Source: Stieleria maiorica
GTDB lineage: Bacteria > Planctomycetota > Planctomycetia > Pirellulales > Pirellulaceae
Length of the DNA: 64,000 nt
Direction: 5' to 3'
Assembly: GCF_008035925.1 (NCBI RefSeq)
Contig: NZ_CP036264.1
Location: forward strand, 7,411,641 to 7,475,640
Shown here: one piece after another, positions 1 to 8,665 of the stretch
Numbering within the stretch: position 1 is the first letter of the stretch
Layout: every line of letters begins with the position of its first letter
Program-made: the position numbers and the translations under genes
Notes under the pieces: model-generated
Database searches by the model: none
What the model was told of the DNA's origin: nothing
What the model saw: the letters and a program-made list of their open reading frames with translations, nothing else

Positions 1-246
1 CGCCGACGGGAACTGGGCCGATGCTTTCTCCAGGTACTTCGAATCCACATCGCACAAGCCGACGATATTTTCGTGTTGCACGCCGCCGACGTTTGCACCG
101 GCGCGATTGGCCGTGCCGACACACAAGACCTTCAGCTTTTCGTTTGCCGAACGTGATTCATCGGCTCGGGTTTCACTCCAATAGCCGGCGGAGAGTGCGA
201 CGGTGGAGAGGGCGGCAGATTGTTTAAGAAATTGACGACGTTGCAT
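1..246 (-). CDS. Gfo/Idh/MocA-type oxidoreductase, N-terminal part (runs off window start)
   Basis: Only the first 82 residues are present; the gene continues beyond base 1. The protein begins MQRRQFLKQSAALSTVALSA, a twin-arginine (Tat) signal with the RRxFLK core followed by a short Ala/Ser/Val-rich hydrophobic stretch, so it is probably exported folded. After it comes a Rossmann-like start (LKVLCVGTANRAGANVGG) and an acidic strand end (IVGLCDVDSKYLEKA), the usual arrangement of NAD(P)-binding oxidoreductases of the Gfo/Idh/MocA group, of which planctomycetes carry many Tat-exported copies. Substrate cannot be told. Family call is inference from 40 residues of Rossmann fold; export signal is clear. 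Confidence 0.7.
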   Translation of the reverse strand, partial: MQRRQFLKQSAALSTVALSAGYWSETRADESRSANEKLKVLCVGTANRAGANVGGVQHENIVGLCDVDSKYLEKASAQFPSA

Positions 247-322
247 GGCGGGTATGATCGAGAGGTGGGGTGGTTCAAAGCGGGTGGGAAACACGTGGTT
301 TAACTGGACAGCGTTTTCTTGA

Positions 323-597
323 TGTAGCGACGCTCGCCAGAGCGTGGAAAACGGACCGCACCCAGCTTCGGGCGAAGGTAGCTGCGATCGAACCGCACTT
401 GACGATGCTGGATGTGTCTTGCGACGCTGCCCACAAGAACGCGGATTATTCTAGCCGACATCATCCGGTGCCGTGGCAAGCGTGGAGATCCGATGGCATC
501 GACCCTGCCCTCGCCGCGCTCGACCCTCACTGTCAGAGAGGGTTTCGTCTTGAACTTGGTGCTTTTGTCCCACGCTCTGGCGAGCGTGGTTACGACG
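323..597. repeat. Interspersed GCTCGCCAGAGCG-type repeat (several arms) in the 247-698 gap
   Basis: The 450-base gap between the oxidoreductase start and the HU gene end holds copies of a short dispersed repeat: TAGCGACGCTCGCCAGAGCG near 326, GGCGAAGGTAGCTGCGATCG near 371, and an inverted arm CCACGCTCTGGCGAGCGTGG near 570. Related arms recur near 10890 and 15325 in this window. No coding frame in the gap looks like a gene; the long plus-strand frame here is antisense to the HU gene. Confidence 0.6.
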
Positions 598-623
598 CGC
601 CATCGGCAACTCGCCCCGCCCAT

Positions 624-660
624 AAAAAAACGGCACGCAACAGGGGACTGTCGCGTGCCG
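624..660 (-). terminator. Rho-independent terminator of the HU-like gene
   Basis: Read on the minus strand, an 8-base stem CGGCACGC/GCGTGCCG closes a 14-base loop and is followed directly by a run of seven T. It lies 39 bases past the stop of the HU-like gene, on the correct strand. Confidence 0.85.
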
Positions 661-698
661 CATTGATGATATCTGAATGCAGGCTGTTGGGGCCGAAC

Positions 699-1016
699 TC
701 AGATCATTTCCTTGAGGCCCTTGAGCGGACGGATGACGACCTTCTTGCTGGCCGGTTTCGGCTTCAGCCAGATTTCGCTTCCGTCGGAGGGGTTGCGACC
801 CTTGCGTTTGGGTTTGGCTTCAACATCCTTGCGTTGGATCTTGCACAGACCGGGGATGGTGAATTGACCCGAGCCGGTGCGACCCATTTCGCGAGCGATC
901 TCGTCGGTCAGAGCGTCGAAGACAGCTGCGACGTCTTTTTTAGACAATTCGGTCGACTCAGCGATATTGGCGATGATCTGAGTCTTGGTAGGTGCCTTTG
1001 GCGGAGCTTTAGCCAT
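699..1016 (-). CDS. HU/IHF-family DNA-binding protein
   Basis: 105 residues from ATG at 1016 (MAKAPPKAPTKTQI...). It has the HU layout: N-terminal helices (TKTQIIANIAESTELSKKDV, then FDALTDEIAREM), the beta strand GSGQFTIPGLCKIQRKDV, and a DNA-binding arm region around GRNPSDGSEIWLKPKP, ending in a basic tail KKVVIRPLKGL. HU proteins dimerise, bend DNA and compact the nucleoid. An in-frame longer version starts upstream at 1094, but that extension is rich in residues atypical for HU and the ATG at 1016 gives the normal family length plus a short Pro/Lys-rich N-terminal tail. A strong terminator follows. Monocistronic. Confidence 0.9.
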   Translation of the reverse strand: MAKAPPKAPTKTQIIANIAESTELSKKDVAAVFDALTDEIAREMGRTGSGQFTIPGLCKIQRKDVEAKPKRKGRNPSDGSEIWLKPKPASKKVVIRPLKGLKEMI

Positions 1017-1387
1017 TTGCGAGAGCCTTTTCTGATTACTTATGCAGGAAGGGTTGAAGAGGGAATCAGCATCCCATGCGTTTGAGACGGCCAAGTGTTA
1101 TGTTGCCTGAAAGGTTGGTGCAACCCGGCATCTTTCAAAAAACCCTGCAATTTGCGGGGTTTCCGGCGATTCTTGGCCGAACGAACCGTAGCTTGCGTGA
1201 AAAATCCGGCACGCTGAAATCGCCGGAAAATGCATAGATACCCGTGTTTTCGGGGGTTTTACGGATGTTTCCCCCCGTCCAGACGCGATTTCGCCGTTAA
1301 AAAGCGGCCGCCGAGGGCTTTCGAAAAACCCTCAAAACGGCGCCCAAATTTCCCGGCGGGAATCTCAAAAAAACCGCAAATTACGGT
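1017..1387. other. Gap between HU gene and giant surface protein gene
   Basis: 371 bases with no plausible gene. It holds a terminator-like hairpin (separate entry) and presumably the HU promoter, for which I see no confident -35/-10 pair. Several A-rich and CCGG-rich short motifs recur (for example AAACCC and CAAAAAACCGCAAAT-like stretches) but do not form a recognisable element. Confidence 0.5.
1134..1162 (-). terminator. Probable terminator downstream of the giant surface protein gene
   Basis: On the minus strand the sequence AAACCCcGCAA-ATTGC-aGGGTTT folds into a short stem and runs into TTTTGAAAG. It lies about 225 bases after the stop of the 1630-residue gene, between it and the HU start, and is the only good T-tract hairpin in the gap. 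Distance from the stop lowers confidence. Confidence 0.5.
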
Positions 1388-4300
1388 CTAAAGGCGAAAG
1401 AATCGGTCGACTCCGCTGACGCTCAGACCGGATTCGAGCGTGTCGGACGATGCCTCGTCCGACTCGTCTTCGACGCCCGAATCGTCGGTTTGCCCGCTCG
1501 GATCGACCGCGGCGACGGCGTCGATCACGTCGGACGACAGCAGCGGCGCGGCCACCTGGTTCTGTGACGTCGCCTGGGCGACCGATTCGCCTTCGCCAGA
1601 GCCGGCGGTGGTCAATCCGCCGCTGGTCGACTCACTTTGCACGATCTGACTACTGACGCCGTCGGCTGCAGACGTGCCGGCCGCAGCGCCGACCTGCTCG
1701 CCTTCGCCGGTGCCGGCGGCCAGTTGTGCCGATGCGGCGCTATTATTCGCCGCCGGCGTGCGGTTGTAGGTGATGACATCGCTGTCGACGTTAACGCGGT
1801 ACAGGAACAGGTCACCGATCTGCCCCCGCGGCTGCACGACGTTCCGGTTGTTGGTCAGGATCGCTGCGTTCAGGGTGTCGGGGCCATTGCTGCTGTTCGT
1901 CGTGCTCTCATCTTCGCCGGAAATCAGCAATTCGGTTCCCAGGTCATTGAGCGAGTAGTTGGCGTTAGAAATGGATTCCGATGCCAGCTCGGTCGGTTCG
2001 GCCAACAGCGCCGATCCGCCGGGTTGGACCACGACCAGTGACGATTGCTGCGGCGAAGATCCCAGCCAATCTTGGATCGAGATGAATTCCGGCTTGATCC
2101 GCCCCAACTGTGCCTCGATCACCGCATCCCCGTCATCGGCGGCGCTGTTGATCGCATACTGTTGGGCTTGATCGCCACCGCTGAAGAACGGAATGGCGGG
2201 GATCTCCACCATGTAATCACCGGGCAGCAGATTCGCGAACTCTAGATTGTTCCCGTTCAAGATCGGTGATTCGCTGATGGCGTTGCCCAGTGCGTCGGTG
2301 CCCGTCAAACGCACCGCCGACAAGAGCCTTCGCCCTTGGCTGCCGCTAAACTTGACCGAGATGGTTCGCTGGGTCAGGTCCATCACTTCGATGGTCAACG
2401 TGCCGACGCTGTTGCCCGAGCCGTCGGACACGGTGTAGTTCAACGTGTCGGTCCCGGTGAAGGTGCTGCTGGGCGGCGTGTAGGTCAGTTCGGTGCCGGC
2501 CGAGTTGACCGAAACGGTGCCGTTTTGCGAGGTCGTTTGTTGTGCCGTGGTCAGAGTGAACTGCAGTGATTCGCCGGTTCCGTCGACGTTGTCGGGCAGG
2601 TCTTCCAGGCGAAGCACGACCGAGGCACCCGAGCCGGAGTTGACTTGGAGTGTGTCGTTAAGAACCGGTGGTGGGTCTTCGACATCGGTGACGGTAAACG
2701 TGACCGTTCCGGTCGAAACACCGCCACCGCTGTCACGGATGGTGTAGGTCACCGTTTCGGTGCCGAAGAAATTGGGGGCCGGGGCATAGAAGAACGTCGT
2801 CCCGTCGCTGCTGAAGCGCACCGAACCGCCTTGGCTGGGCGTGCCGACGCCGTCGATCACAAAGGGTTCGTCATCGTCGTCCCGGTCGTCATTGACCAAC
2901 ACGTCGTAGGATGTTTCGGCGCTGTCTTCGGCGACCGTAAACGCGTCCGGTTTGGCCGTCGGCGGCGGGTTGGACGAAATCACCGTGACGGTGACGGTGA
3001 CGGTATCGGTCGCGGCGCCGTCACTGACGACATAGGTGAACGAGTCGGTCCCGGTGAATCCCGATGCCGGCGTGTAGTTGACCGCCAGGCCATCGGAGGA
3101 AACTTGAACGGTTGCCCCGGCGGTGTTGCTGCTGGCCGAGGTGACGGTCAACGTGCCGTTGTTGTCGGGATCCAGGGAGTCATTGGCCAACACGTCCAGC
3201 CGATTGGCGGAGGTCCCTTCGACGACTTCGAAGGTATCGTCCAGACCGGTCGGCGGATCGTTGACCGGGGTGACGGTGACGGTCACGGTCGCGACGTCCT
3301 GGGCGCCGCTGCCGTCGCCGGCGCGATAGGTAAACGTGGATGTGCCGTTGAAGTTCAATGCCGGTGTGAACGAGATCACTCCCGAGTTCACGCTGACCGT
3401 GCCGCCGCTGGCCGGCTGGGTGATCGAGACGATTGACAGCGGGTTGCTGCCGGTCGTGGTGTCATTGGCCAGCACGTCGATCGTGGTCGCTCCGGAGTCC
3501 TCGGCAACGGTGATCGCGTCATCGGCCACCGTGAACTCCAAGCCGACCGTCAGGTTGGCGCTGCCGAAGAACACCGAATCGGCAGAAATTTGGTTGTCTT
3601 CGCCGAACAGCAGGACTTCGCTGCTGGATTCATCCGCTTCTTCGCTGCGGATATTGACGCTGCCTGCGGCGATGGCTTCCATTCGCACGCGGGCGATCAC
3701 CGATTCGTCATCGTTGGAAGCGACCGTCAACGAGGACGCGGCACCGAGTTCATCGATCAATCCGGTGGCCAACGTCCCTTTGGGAGAGAGCGTGAAACTG
3801 CCGACGTATTCGATCGTGGTTCCGCCTTTGACTCGCACGATGCTGGAATCGAACAAGATATCGGTGTAGATCGCGTACACGCCGTCACGGTCGAAGCTGT
3901 TGCGGGCATCGACGCCGACCAATTCCAAGATGAATTCGTCGCCGACGTTGACGTTGCTGATGGTGTTTCCGTCGGTGTCTTTCAGAACCAGCTTGACTTC
4001 GGCCTTGGGAGCCTCGGCGACCGTGACGGTGAAGTTTTCGCTGCGAGTGTTGCCGGCCAAGTCGGTGACGGCGACGGTGAACACATTGTCGCCGACATTG
4101 GCGGCGCCGGGCGTCCACTGGATCGCCCCGGATCCCGCGTTGATGGTTGCGCCGTTGGGGGACTGCGTCAACGCATAGGTGATCGCGCCCTCTTCGCTAT
4201 TGATCAAATCGGTCTGGTACAGACGATCGACGTTGCCGCGTGTGTTGGCGCTGCTGATCACCGATGTCGGGCGCGTGGTGTCGTAGGTCACGCTCAGGGG

Positions 4301-6280
4301 CGAGGTTTGTTCGCTGGTTTCGCCGCTGAACACCTGACGTGCGGCCACGTTGTAGGTTCCGTCGCCGAGTGCGGCGATGTTGTTGGTCGTGACCGTCACG
4401 CTGGTTCCACTGGCGACCGCTTCGCCCAAGACCGCCGAGGTCTGGACGTTGATCAATTGGACGGTCGCACCGCTGGTCACACCATTGACGGTAAAGGCCA
4501 GCGTGCCGGCGTTGGTGATGTTGTCGCTGTCGCTGGAACCGGTGTCGCTGCTGGCTCGCAGGTCGATCGATGTCGGAGCCGCGAGGACCTGTTCGCCTTC
4601 GAAGTTGAACGTCAACAGTTGGTTGTCACTGTCGCTGGAACTGTTGCCGGTCACCCCCGGTCCGGGGCGGACGGTGACTTGGACATTGACTTGGCCGGTG
4701 AAACCGGACGCCGGCGTGACGGTCAATAAACCGTTGTTGTCGATCGAGGCGGTCGCGCCCGTTCCGCTGCTGGTGACGACAGCCGAGTAGCTGACCGCGT
4801 CGCCTTCGATGTCGGTGCTGGACATCTGCAGCGTGGCCGGTGTGCCGGGGGTGAACTGGTCGGGCACCGTGACCGCATTCAAGAACGGTTGGCTGTTTTG
4901 GGTGTCGTTGTTGACGTCGACTTGGAACGTCTCGCTGTGCGTGTTGCCGTCGCCGTCGGTCACGGTCACCGTCACATTGGTCGAACCGACGCCGCTGCCG
5001 GTCGGCTTTAACATCAGCATCGAGTTCTCGGTGTCGGTGAACACTTCGATGGTGTTGATCGCAATGTCGGTTGTCGGACGATCGGCTCCGTTGACCGCGT
5101 GTTCGCTGATCGCGTCGAGAACGTCAAAGCCTTCGACCAGCTGGCCAAAGACGCTGTGGTTGAAGTCCAGGAAACGTGTCGGGACTTCGGTGATGAAGAA
5201 TTGTGAATTGTTGGTGTCGTCGCTGGATTTGGCGAACGACATCACGCCGGTCCGGTTGTGTTGCAGTTCGGGATGAAAATCATCGTCGAAATTGCCCAGG
5301 GTCGAACCGCTGGTGCCGGTGCCCGTCGGGTCGCCGGCCTGGATCACAAAATCGTCGATCACTCGGTGAAAGATGATGTCGTCGTAAAAGTCGGCGTTGG
5401 CCAATTCGATCACGCGTCCCGAGGCGGTCGGGGCGCGGTCATCGAACATCTGGACCACCATGTCGCCATAGGTGGCCATGTCGATCCGGATCGAGCGGGC
5501 TGTTTTCCCCGAACCGGTTCCGCCGACCACCGATGCTTCCAGTAGGCTCGAATCGGCGACCGAGACGGTCACCGTCAGCGGACCGCCGTCGGGATCATAG
5601 GCGTCGATCGGGATGTGCAGCGGGGAGCCGATCAAGGCCGTTTGATCGCCGACCGGTTCGAACGTCGGATTCTCTCCCTGCGGGATTGCGACGCCGGAGC
5701 GGTCACTGATTTGCTGGAGCGTCAACACACCAGTCTCGCGAGACCCGTCGGGGAACACCCACGTCGGATAGGCGGTGATGTTGTTGTCGATGCCGATTTG
5801 GCCGATCGAACGGTCCGGATTGGTCACTTCGATGAACGGCAGGTTGTCTTTGCCGTCTTGAAACAGTGCTTTCTGTTCCGAACAGGCCGGACACCAATGT
5901 GCGCCGAAGAACGTCACTTGGCCTTGCCCGGAAATCGGGTTGCCGTTTGCATCCCTGCCGACCGCGGCCAGATCCTTGGCGAATTGGACCAGGTCCGGTG
6001 CCGATTCTCCCTCGGCTTCACTGACCGTGGTCAGCGTCGATGTGCTGGTCGATGCCGTTGCGACTTCGACACGCGCGTCGACCGGACCCATCGAATCGGT
6101 TGAAACGATCGAAACGTCACCGGCGAGCAGTTGGCGTGTCTCCAGGCTTTCCAGTTTGACCTGACCGCCGCGGGTGACCCGCGCGGTGCTGCCAGCTGAC
6201 TTTTTCACTTTCGGGCTCAACTGAGCCAGCAAACGACTCAGGCGACTTCGACGGGCTCGTTTTTCGCGACCTTGAAACAT
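1388..6280 (-). CDS. Giant LEPR-XLL-like surface protein with thioredoxin, cyclophilin and cadherin-like (tandem-95) domains
   Basis: 1630 residues. Order: basic N-terminus; LEPR-XLL-like planctomycete export motif LESLETRQLLAGD at 43-55; thioredoxin-like domain about 95-200 with active site WCPAC (Cys130, Cys133) and the strand YPTWVFPDG, closest in style to the thioredoxin domain fused to VKOR proteins; cyclophilin-type peptidyl-prolyl isomerase about 262-415 (FHRVIDDFVIQAGDP, NSQFFITEV, HSVFGQLVEGFDVLD); then Ig/cadherin-like repeats, including three tandem-95 type modules with the AEDS...DVLAND signature, and a Ser/Thr/Asn-rich C-terminus. Expected to be exported or cell-surface; may act in extracellular disulfide/proline isomerisation or use these domains as adhesive scaffolds (inference). 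The antisense strand carries long open frames that are shadows of this gene. Confidence 0.85.
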   Translation of the reverse strand: MFQGREKRARRSRLSRLLAQLSPKVKKSAGSTARVTRGGQVKLESLETRQLLAGDVSIVSTDSMGPVDARVEVATASTSTSTLTTVSEAEGESAPDLVQFAKDLAAVGRDANGNPISGQGQVTFFGAHWCPACSEQKALFQDGKDNLPFIEVTNPDRSIGQIGIDNNITAYPTWVFPDGSRETGVLTLQQISDRSGVAIPQGENPTFEPVGDQTALIGSPLHIPIDAYDPDGGPLTVTVSVADSSLLEASVVGGTGSGKTARSIRIDMATYGDMVVQMFDDRAPTASGRVIELANADFYDDIIFHRVIDDFVIQAGDPTGTGTSGSTLGNFDDDFHPELQHNRTGVMSFAKSSDDTNNSQFFITEVPTRFLDFNHSVFGQLVEGFDVLDAISEHAVNGADRPTTDIAINTIEVFTDTENSMLMLKPTGSGVGSTNVTVTVTDGDGNTHSETFQVDVNNDTQNSQPFLNAVTVPDQFTPGTPATLQMSSTDIEGDAVSYSAVVTSSGTGATASIDNNGLLTVTPASGFTGQVNVQVTVRPGPGVTGNSSSDSDNQLLTFNFEGEQVLAAPTSIDLRASSDTGSSDSDNITNAGTLAFTVNGVTSGATVQLINVQTSAVLGEAVASGTSVTVTTNNIAALGDGTYNVAARQVFSGETSEQTSPLSVTYDTTRPTSVISSANTRGNVDRLYQTDLINSEEGAITYALTQSPNGATINAGSGAIQWTPGAANVGDNVFTVAVTDLAGNTRSENFTVTVAEAPKAEVKLVLKDTDGNTISNVNVGDEFILELVGVDARNSFDRDGVYAIYTDILFDSSIVRVKGGTTIEYVGSFTLSPKGTLATGLIDELGAASSLTVASNDDESVIARVRMEAIAAGSVNIRSEEADESSSEVLLFGEDNQISADSVFFGSANLTVGLEFTVADDAITVAEDSGATTIDVLANDTTTGSNPLSIVSITQPASGGTVSVNSGVISFTPALNFNGTSTFTYRAGDGSGAQDVATVTVTVTPVNDPPTGLDDTFEVVEGTSANRLDVLANDSLDPDNNGTLTVTSASSNTAGATVQVSSDGLAVNYTPASGFTGTDSFTYVVSDGAATDTVTVTVTVISSNPPPTAKPDAFTVAEDSAETSYDVLVNDDRDDDDEPFVIDGVGTPSQGGSVRFSSDGTTFFYAPAPNFFGTETVTYTIRDSGGGVSTGTVTFTVTDVEDPPPVLNDTLQVNSGSGASVVLRLEDLPDNVDGTGESLQFTLTTAQQTTSQNGTVSVNSAGTELTYTPPSSTFTGTDTLNYTVSDGSGNSVGTLTIEVMDLTQRTISVKFSGSQGRRLLSAVRLTGTDALGNAISESPILNGNNLEFANLLPGDYMVEIPAIPFFSGGDQAQQYAINSAADDGDAVIEAQLGRIKPEFISIQDWLGSSPQQSSLVVVQPGGSALLAEPTELASESISNANYSLNDLGTELLISGEDESTTNSSNGPDTLNAAILTNNRNVVQPRGQIGDLFLYRVNVDSDVITYNRTPAANNSAASAQLAAGTGEGEQVGAAAGTSAADGVSSQIVQSESTSGGLTTAGSGEGESVAQATSQNQVAAPLLSSDVIDAVAAVDPSGQTDDSGVEDESDEASSDTLESGLSVSGVDRFFRL

Positions 6281-6522
6281 CTATTGGACCAGCTTCGGTG
6301 AAGGGCAAATGGGCGACGACGGGGGAAACGCTTTGCAGACACCCAGGACAATCACGGATCGTGAGATTTCAACACCTCAGAACCGTCTCTTGGGCCATTC
6401 GGCACGGAGGGCGGGGTGGACTGAGAAAATCCGGCACAACCGCTACCGTTTCACACCCCGGACTTGGACGTGCAAAAGTCCGGGTTTGTTCCGGAAAAAA
6501 CACCGGAAGGGTGGTCGGTTGC

Positions 6523-6594
6523 TGCCCCCGAGAGGGCTGCGCGCGATTCCTCCGGGAGGGCTGCTTGTGTTGCCCCCGAGAGGGCTGCGCGTGT
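6523..6594. repeat. 24-bp tandem repeat, three units, in the 6281-6701 gap
   Basis: Units 6523-6546, 6547-6570 and 6571-6594 share the pattern TGCCCCCGAGAGGGCTGCGCGTGT with a diverged middle unit. The core CCCGAGAGGG can pair on itself. The rest of the 420-base gap shows nothing recognisable as a gene. The period is a multiple of three, so any frame through it is an 8-residue repeat, but the surrounding frame has no gene features. Confidence 0.7.
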
Positions 6595-6701
6595 TGCGCC
6601 GACGTGAATCCCCAGATCCGCCTCGGGACGTACCATCCTAAAGGGCGGATTGTGTCCTCCAAGCGCACGCAAGATCAGCTAAAAAACTGGAATTCTTTTT
6701 T

Positions 6702-6947
6702 TCAGCGGCCGTCGGGTCGCGCCTGGTTTCTCTGCGGCGGCGGATTTCTCTGCGGCGGCGGATCGTGGCCGCCGGGGTGCCAGGGATGACACTTTAGAAT
6801 TCGCACCCCGGTCCAGAACAGACCGGCCAAGGGGCCACGGTTGCGGATCGCTTCGACCGCGTACTGGCTGCACGTCGGTGTGAAACGGCAGCGCGGGGGG
6901 AACAAGGGGCTGATTCGAGTCTGGTAAACCCGAATCAGCCAAATCAT
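6702..6947 (-). CDS. yidD: Membrane protein insertion efficiency factor YidD
   Basis: 81 residues from ATG at 6947 ([20 protein letters not shown]...). It shows the YidD signature: a short amphipathic start, [20 protein letters not shown] with its conserved cysteines, then EAIRNRG...G...[12 protein letters not shown]. YidD assists YidC-dependent insertion of inner membrane proteins. The frame is open further upstream into the preceding Fe-S gene, but the ATG at 6947 leaves 38 bases between the genes and fits the family length. The C-terminus has a duplicated PPPQRN (bases near 6730-6765, an 18-bp direct duplication). Probably cotranscribed with the upstream Fe-S carrier gene. Confidence 0.85.
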   Translation of the reverse strand: MIWLIRVYQTRISPLFPPRCRFTPTCSQYAVEAIRNRGPLAGLFWTGVRILKCHPWHPGGHDPPPQRNPPPQRNQARPDGR

Positions 6948-6985
6948 CAATTTCGCGAGGACTCCCAGCGGATCGCTCGATTCGT

Positions 6986-7318
6986 CTAGGCTTGGAAGGA
7001 GCTTCCGCAGCCGCAGGTTTTCACGGCGTTCGGGTTTTCGAACGTAAAGCCTTGTTTTTCCAGGCTTTCGTACCAATCGACGGTGGTTCCGTCCAAGTAC
7101 AGGGCACTTTTCTTGTCGACGACCACTTCAACGCCGTGGCACTCGTACTTCGAGTCGGCTTTTTCGTCGTAGCTGTCGTCGAAGTTGAGCGTGTAGTTGA
7201 ATCCACTGCACCCGCCGCCGGCGACACCGATCCGCAGGACCATCTCTTCGCCGAAGTTGTGTTCGGTACGGAATCTTTGGACCTCTTGGGCCGCTCTCTC
7301 ACTCAATTTGACTGCCAT
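6986..7318 (-). CDS. A-type iron-sulfur cluster carrier (IscA/ErpA/HesB family)
   Basis: 110 residues. The family's three cluster-binding cysteines are visible: Cys in GGGCSGFNY and the C-terminal pair in TCGCGSSF. Length and the strand order ([26 protein letters not shown]) are typical. A-type carriers receive [Fe-S] clusters from scaffolds and hand them to apoproteins; the sequence alone does not separate IscA, ErpA and SufA. It is followed on the same strand by yidD after 38 bases. No isc or suf genes are in view, so a stand-alone ErpA-like carrier is likely (inference). Confidence 0.9.
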   Translation of the reverse strand: MAVKLSERAAQEVQRFRTEHNFGEEMVLRIGVAGGGCSGFNYTLNFDDSYDEKADSKYECHGVEVVVDKKSALYLDGTTVDWYESLEKQGFTFENPNAVKTCGCGSSFQA

Positions 7319-7630
7319 CGGGGCGTCACCTGGTATTTGGAGGACGAATCAATCTGCAACATCCAACGCGACCGCGATCGGGCCGAGCGTTGTCATTCTA
7401 TTTAGTCAGATCACCGGTCGGAATGTAAGACGAACGGCCGAAAGGGGCCGATCCGCCGGTGACTATTTTGTGGACCGCATGGCGGCAAAACTGACTAACC
7501 GTCATAGTATCGGGTAGACCGCCCCTGTCGGCAAGTCTCTGCGGCAAGTCTCTGCGCCCCATCGCAGTCCGCCCCGGTCCGCAATACACCCGATCTGCGG
7601 CCGTTTTTTCCACCTATCTGTGACAATTGC
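7319..7630. other. Divergent intergenic region between Fe-S carrier and rhomboid genes
   Basis: 312 bases separating divergent genes, so it must carry both promoters, but I see no convincing promoter consensus. A 13-base direct duplication GGCAAGTCTCTGC occurs twice in tandem near 7530-7556, and a CGGCCGAAAGGGGCCG hairpin lies near 7436. Confidence 0.4.
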
Positions 7631-8659
7631 ATGCGCCGAATCGGCACTTTGACGGATCCTGACCTCGCCAGACGCTTTGCGGACTTTTTGTTCACGCTTT
7701 CGATCGAATGCAACGTCGACATCGAAGACGCCCCCCAATCGGATGGCGCTGTGGCGGCAACAACGTGCAATTTGTGGATTCGTGACGAATCGCACGTTCC
7801 TCGGGCCAAACAGGAACTGGAGGCGTTTTTGCAGTCGCCGACGGATGAAAAGTACCGTGTCGGTGAGGAGGCGGATCGAATTCGCAAGCAGCGACAGTCG
7901 GATGAAAAACGCAAAAAACGATTGCAGCAAAAGGTCAATCCGAAGTCGCCCGCGACCGGCAGCGGGGGGCTGATGGGCGTGCCGATCCGGCAGCAGACGA
8001 TTCCGGTGGTGATCGCGATGGTGATCCTGTCGGTGATCGCCAGTTTTTCGACCGGGTTCGGCCAACCCAAGCCGTCGCAAGTTCCCGGCGAACTTTCGAC
8101 CGAGGAAACCATCTTTTATGGACTGTCCTTCGTCGATTGGCGCGATTACGTGATCAGCAAAGACCCGTTGGCGTCGATCAAGAAGGGCCAGGTGTGGCGG
8201 TTGGTCACGCCGCTGTTTTTGCACGGGGACACGTATCATTTGGCGTTCAATATGCTCGGGATTTTCTTTTTGGGTTCGGCGATCGAGCGACTGCAAGGGT
8301 CTTGGTTCATGGCGTTTTTGCTGTTGGCCAGTGGGATCTTTGGCGGTCTGGTGCAGATTTGGCTGCCGCCGGAAGAAGCGTTGCCGGAGCTATTCAGGGG
8401 ATTGGCCGGTTCGCCGTTTTCGATCGGGGCATCGGGGGCCGTCTATGGACTGTTCGGTTACCTTTGGATTCGGCCCGCACTCTCGCCGTCGTATCCGGTC
8501 CGCATGATGCCCTCGAACGTCGCGATCATGCTGGGCTGGTTGGTGTTTTGCATCTTCTTCGTCGAACGCATCGCCAACGGGGCACACCTGGGCGGTTTGA
8601 TCGCCGGGGTGGTGATCGCGGTGGTCGTCTCGCGGATGCCTTCCGATCGGTTTGCGTGA
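7631..8659 (+). CDS. Rhomboid-family intramembrane serine protease
   Basis: 342 residues. The N-terminal ~110 residues form a soluble domain with a charged linker (KRKKRLQQK), resembling the cytoplasmic domain of GlpG-type rhomboids. The membrane part follows from about 118. Catalytic serine is Ser268 in GASGAVYGLFGY and the catalytic histidine is His319 in NGAHLGG, with the oxyanion/loop region HGDTYHLAFNMLGI containing the conserved HxxxN. Rhomboids cleave transmembrane substrates inside the bilayer. The MATE exporter gene begins 6 bases downstream, so the two are likely cotranscribed. Substrates unknown. Confidence 0.92.
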   Translation: MRRIGTLTDPDLARRFADFLFTLSIECNVDIEDAPQSDGAVAATTCNLWIRDESHVPRAKQELEAFLQSPTDEKYRVGEEADRIRKQRQSDEKRKKRLQQKVNPKSPATGSGGLMGVPIRQQTIPVVIAMVILSVIASFSTGFGQPKPSQVPGELSTEETIFYGLSFVDWRDYVISKDPLASIKKGQVWRLVTPLFLHGDTYHLAFNMLGIFFLGSAIERLQGSWFMAFLLLASGIFGGLVQIWLPPEEALPELFRGLAGSPFSIGASGAVYGLFGYLWIRPALSPSYPVRMMPSNVAIMLGWLVFCIFFVERIANGAHLGGLIAGVVIAVVVSRMPSDRFA

Positions 8660-8665
8660 CGTCTG

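Noticed and set aside
270-1085. 271-residue plus-strand open frame over the HU gene
   Set aside because: It is antisense to the clear HU-like gene and its terminator; composition is Arg/Leu/Ser-rich without any domain.
2645-4729. Long plus-strand open frames (263 and 379 residues) inside the giant surface protein gene
   Set aside because: Both are antisense to repeat-rich codons of the 1630-residue gene, Gly/Asp/Arg-biased, with no family motif.
6369-6668. 99-residue minus-strand frame with an 8-residue repeat (AQPSRGQH type)
   Set aside because: The periodicity comes from the 24-bp DNA repeat; no start signal, no homologous domain, and GC-rich DNA readily keeps such frames open.
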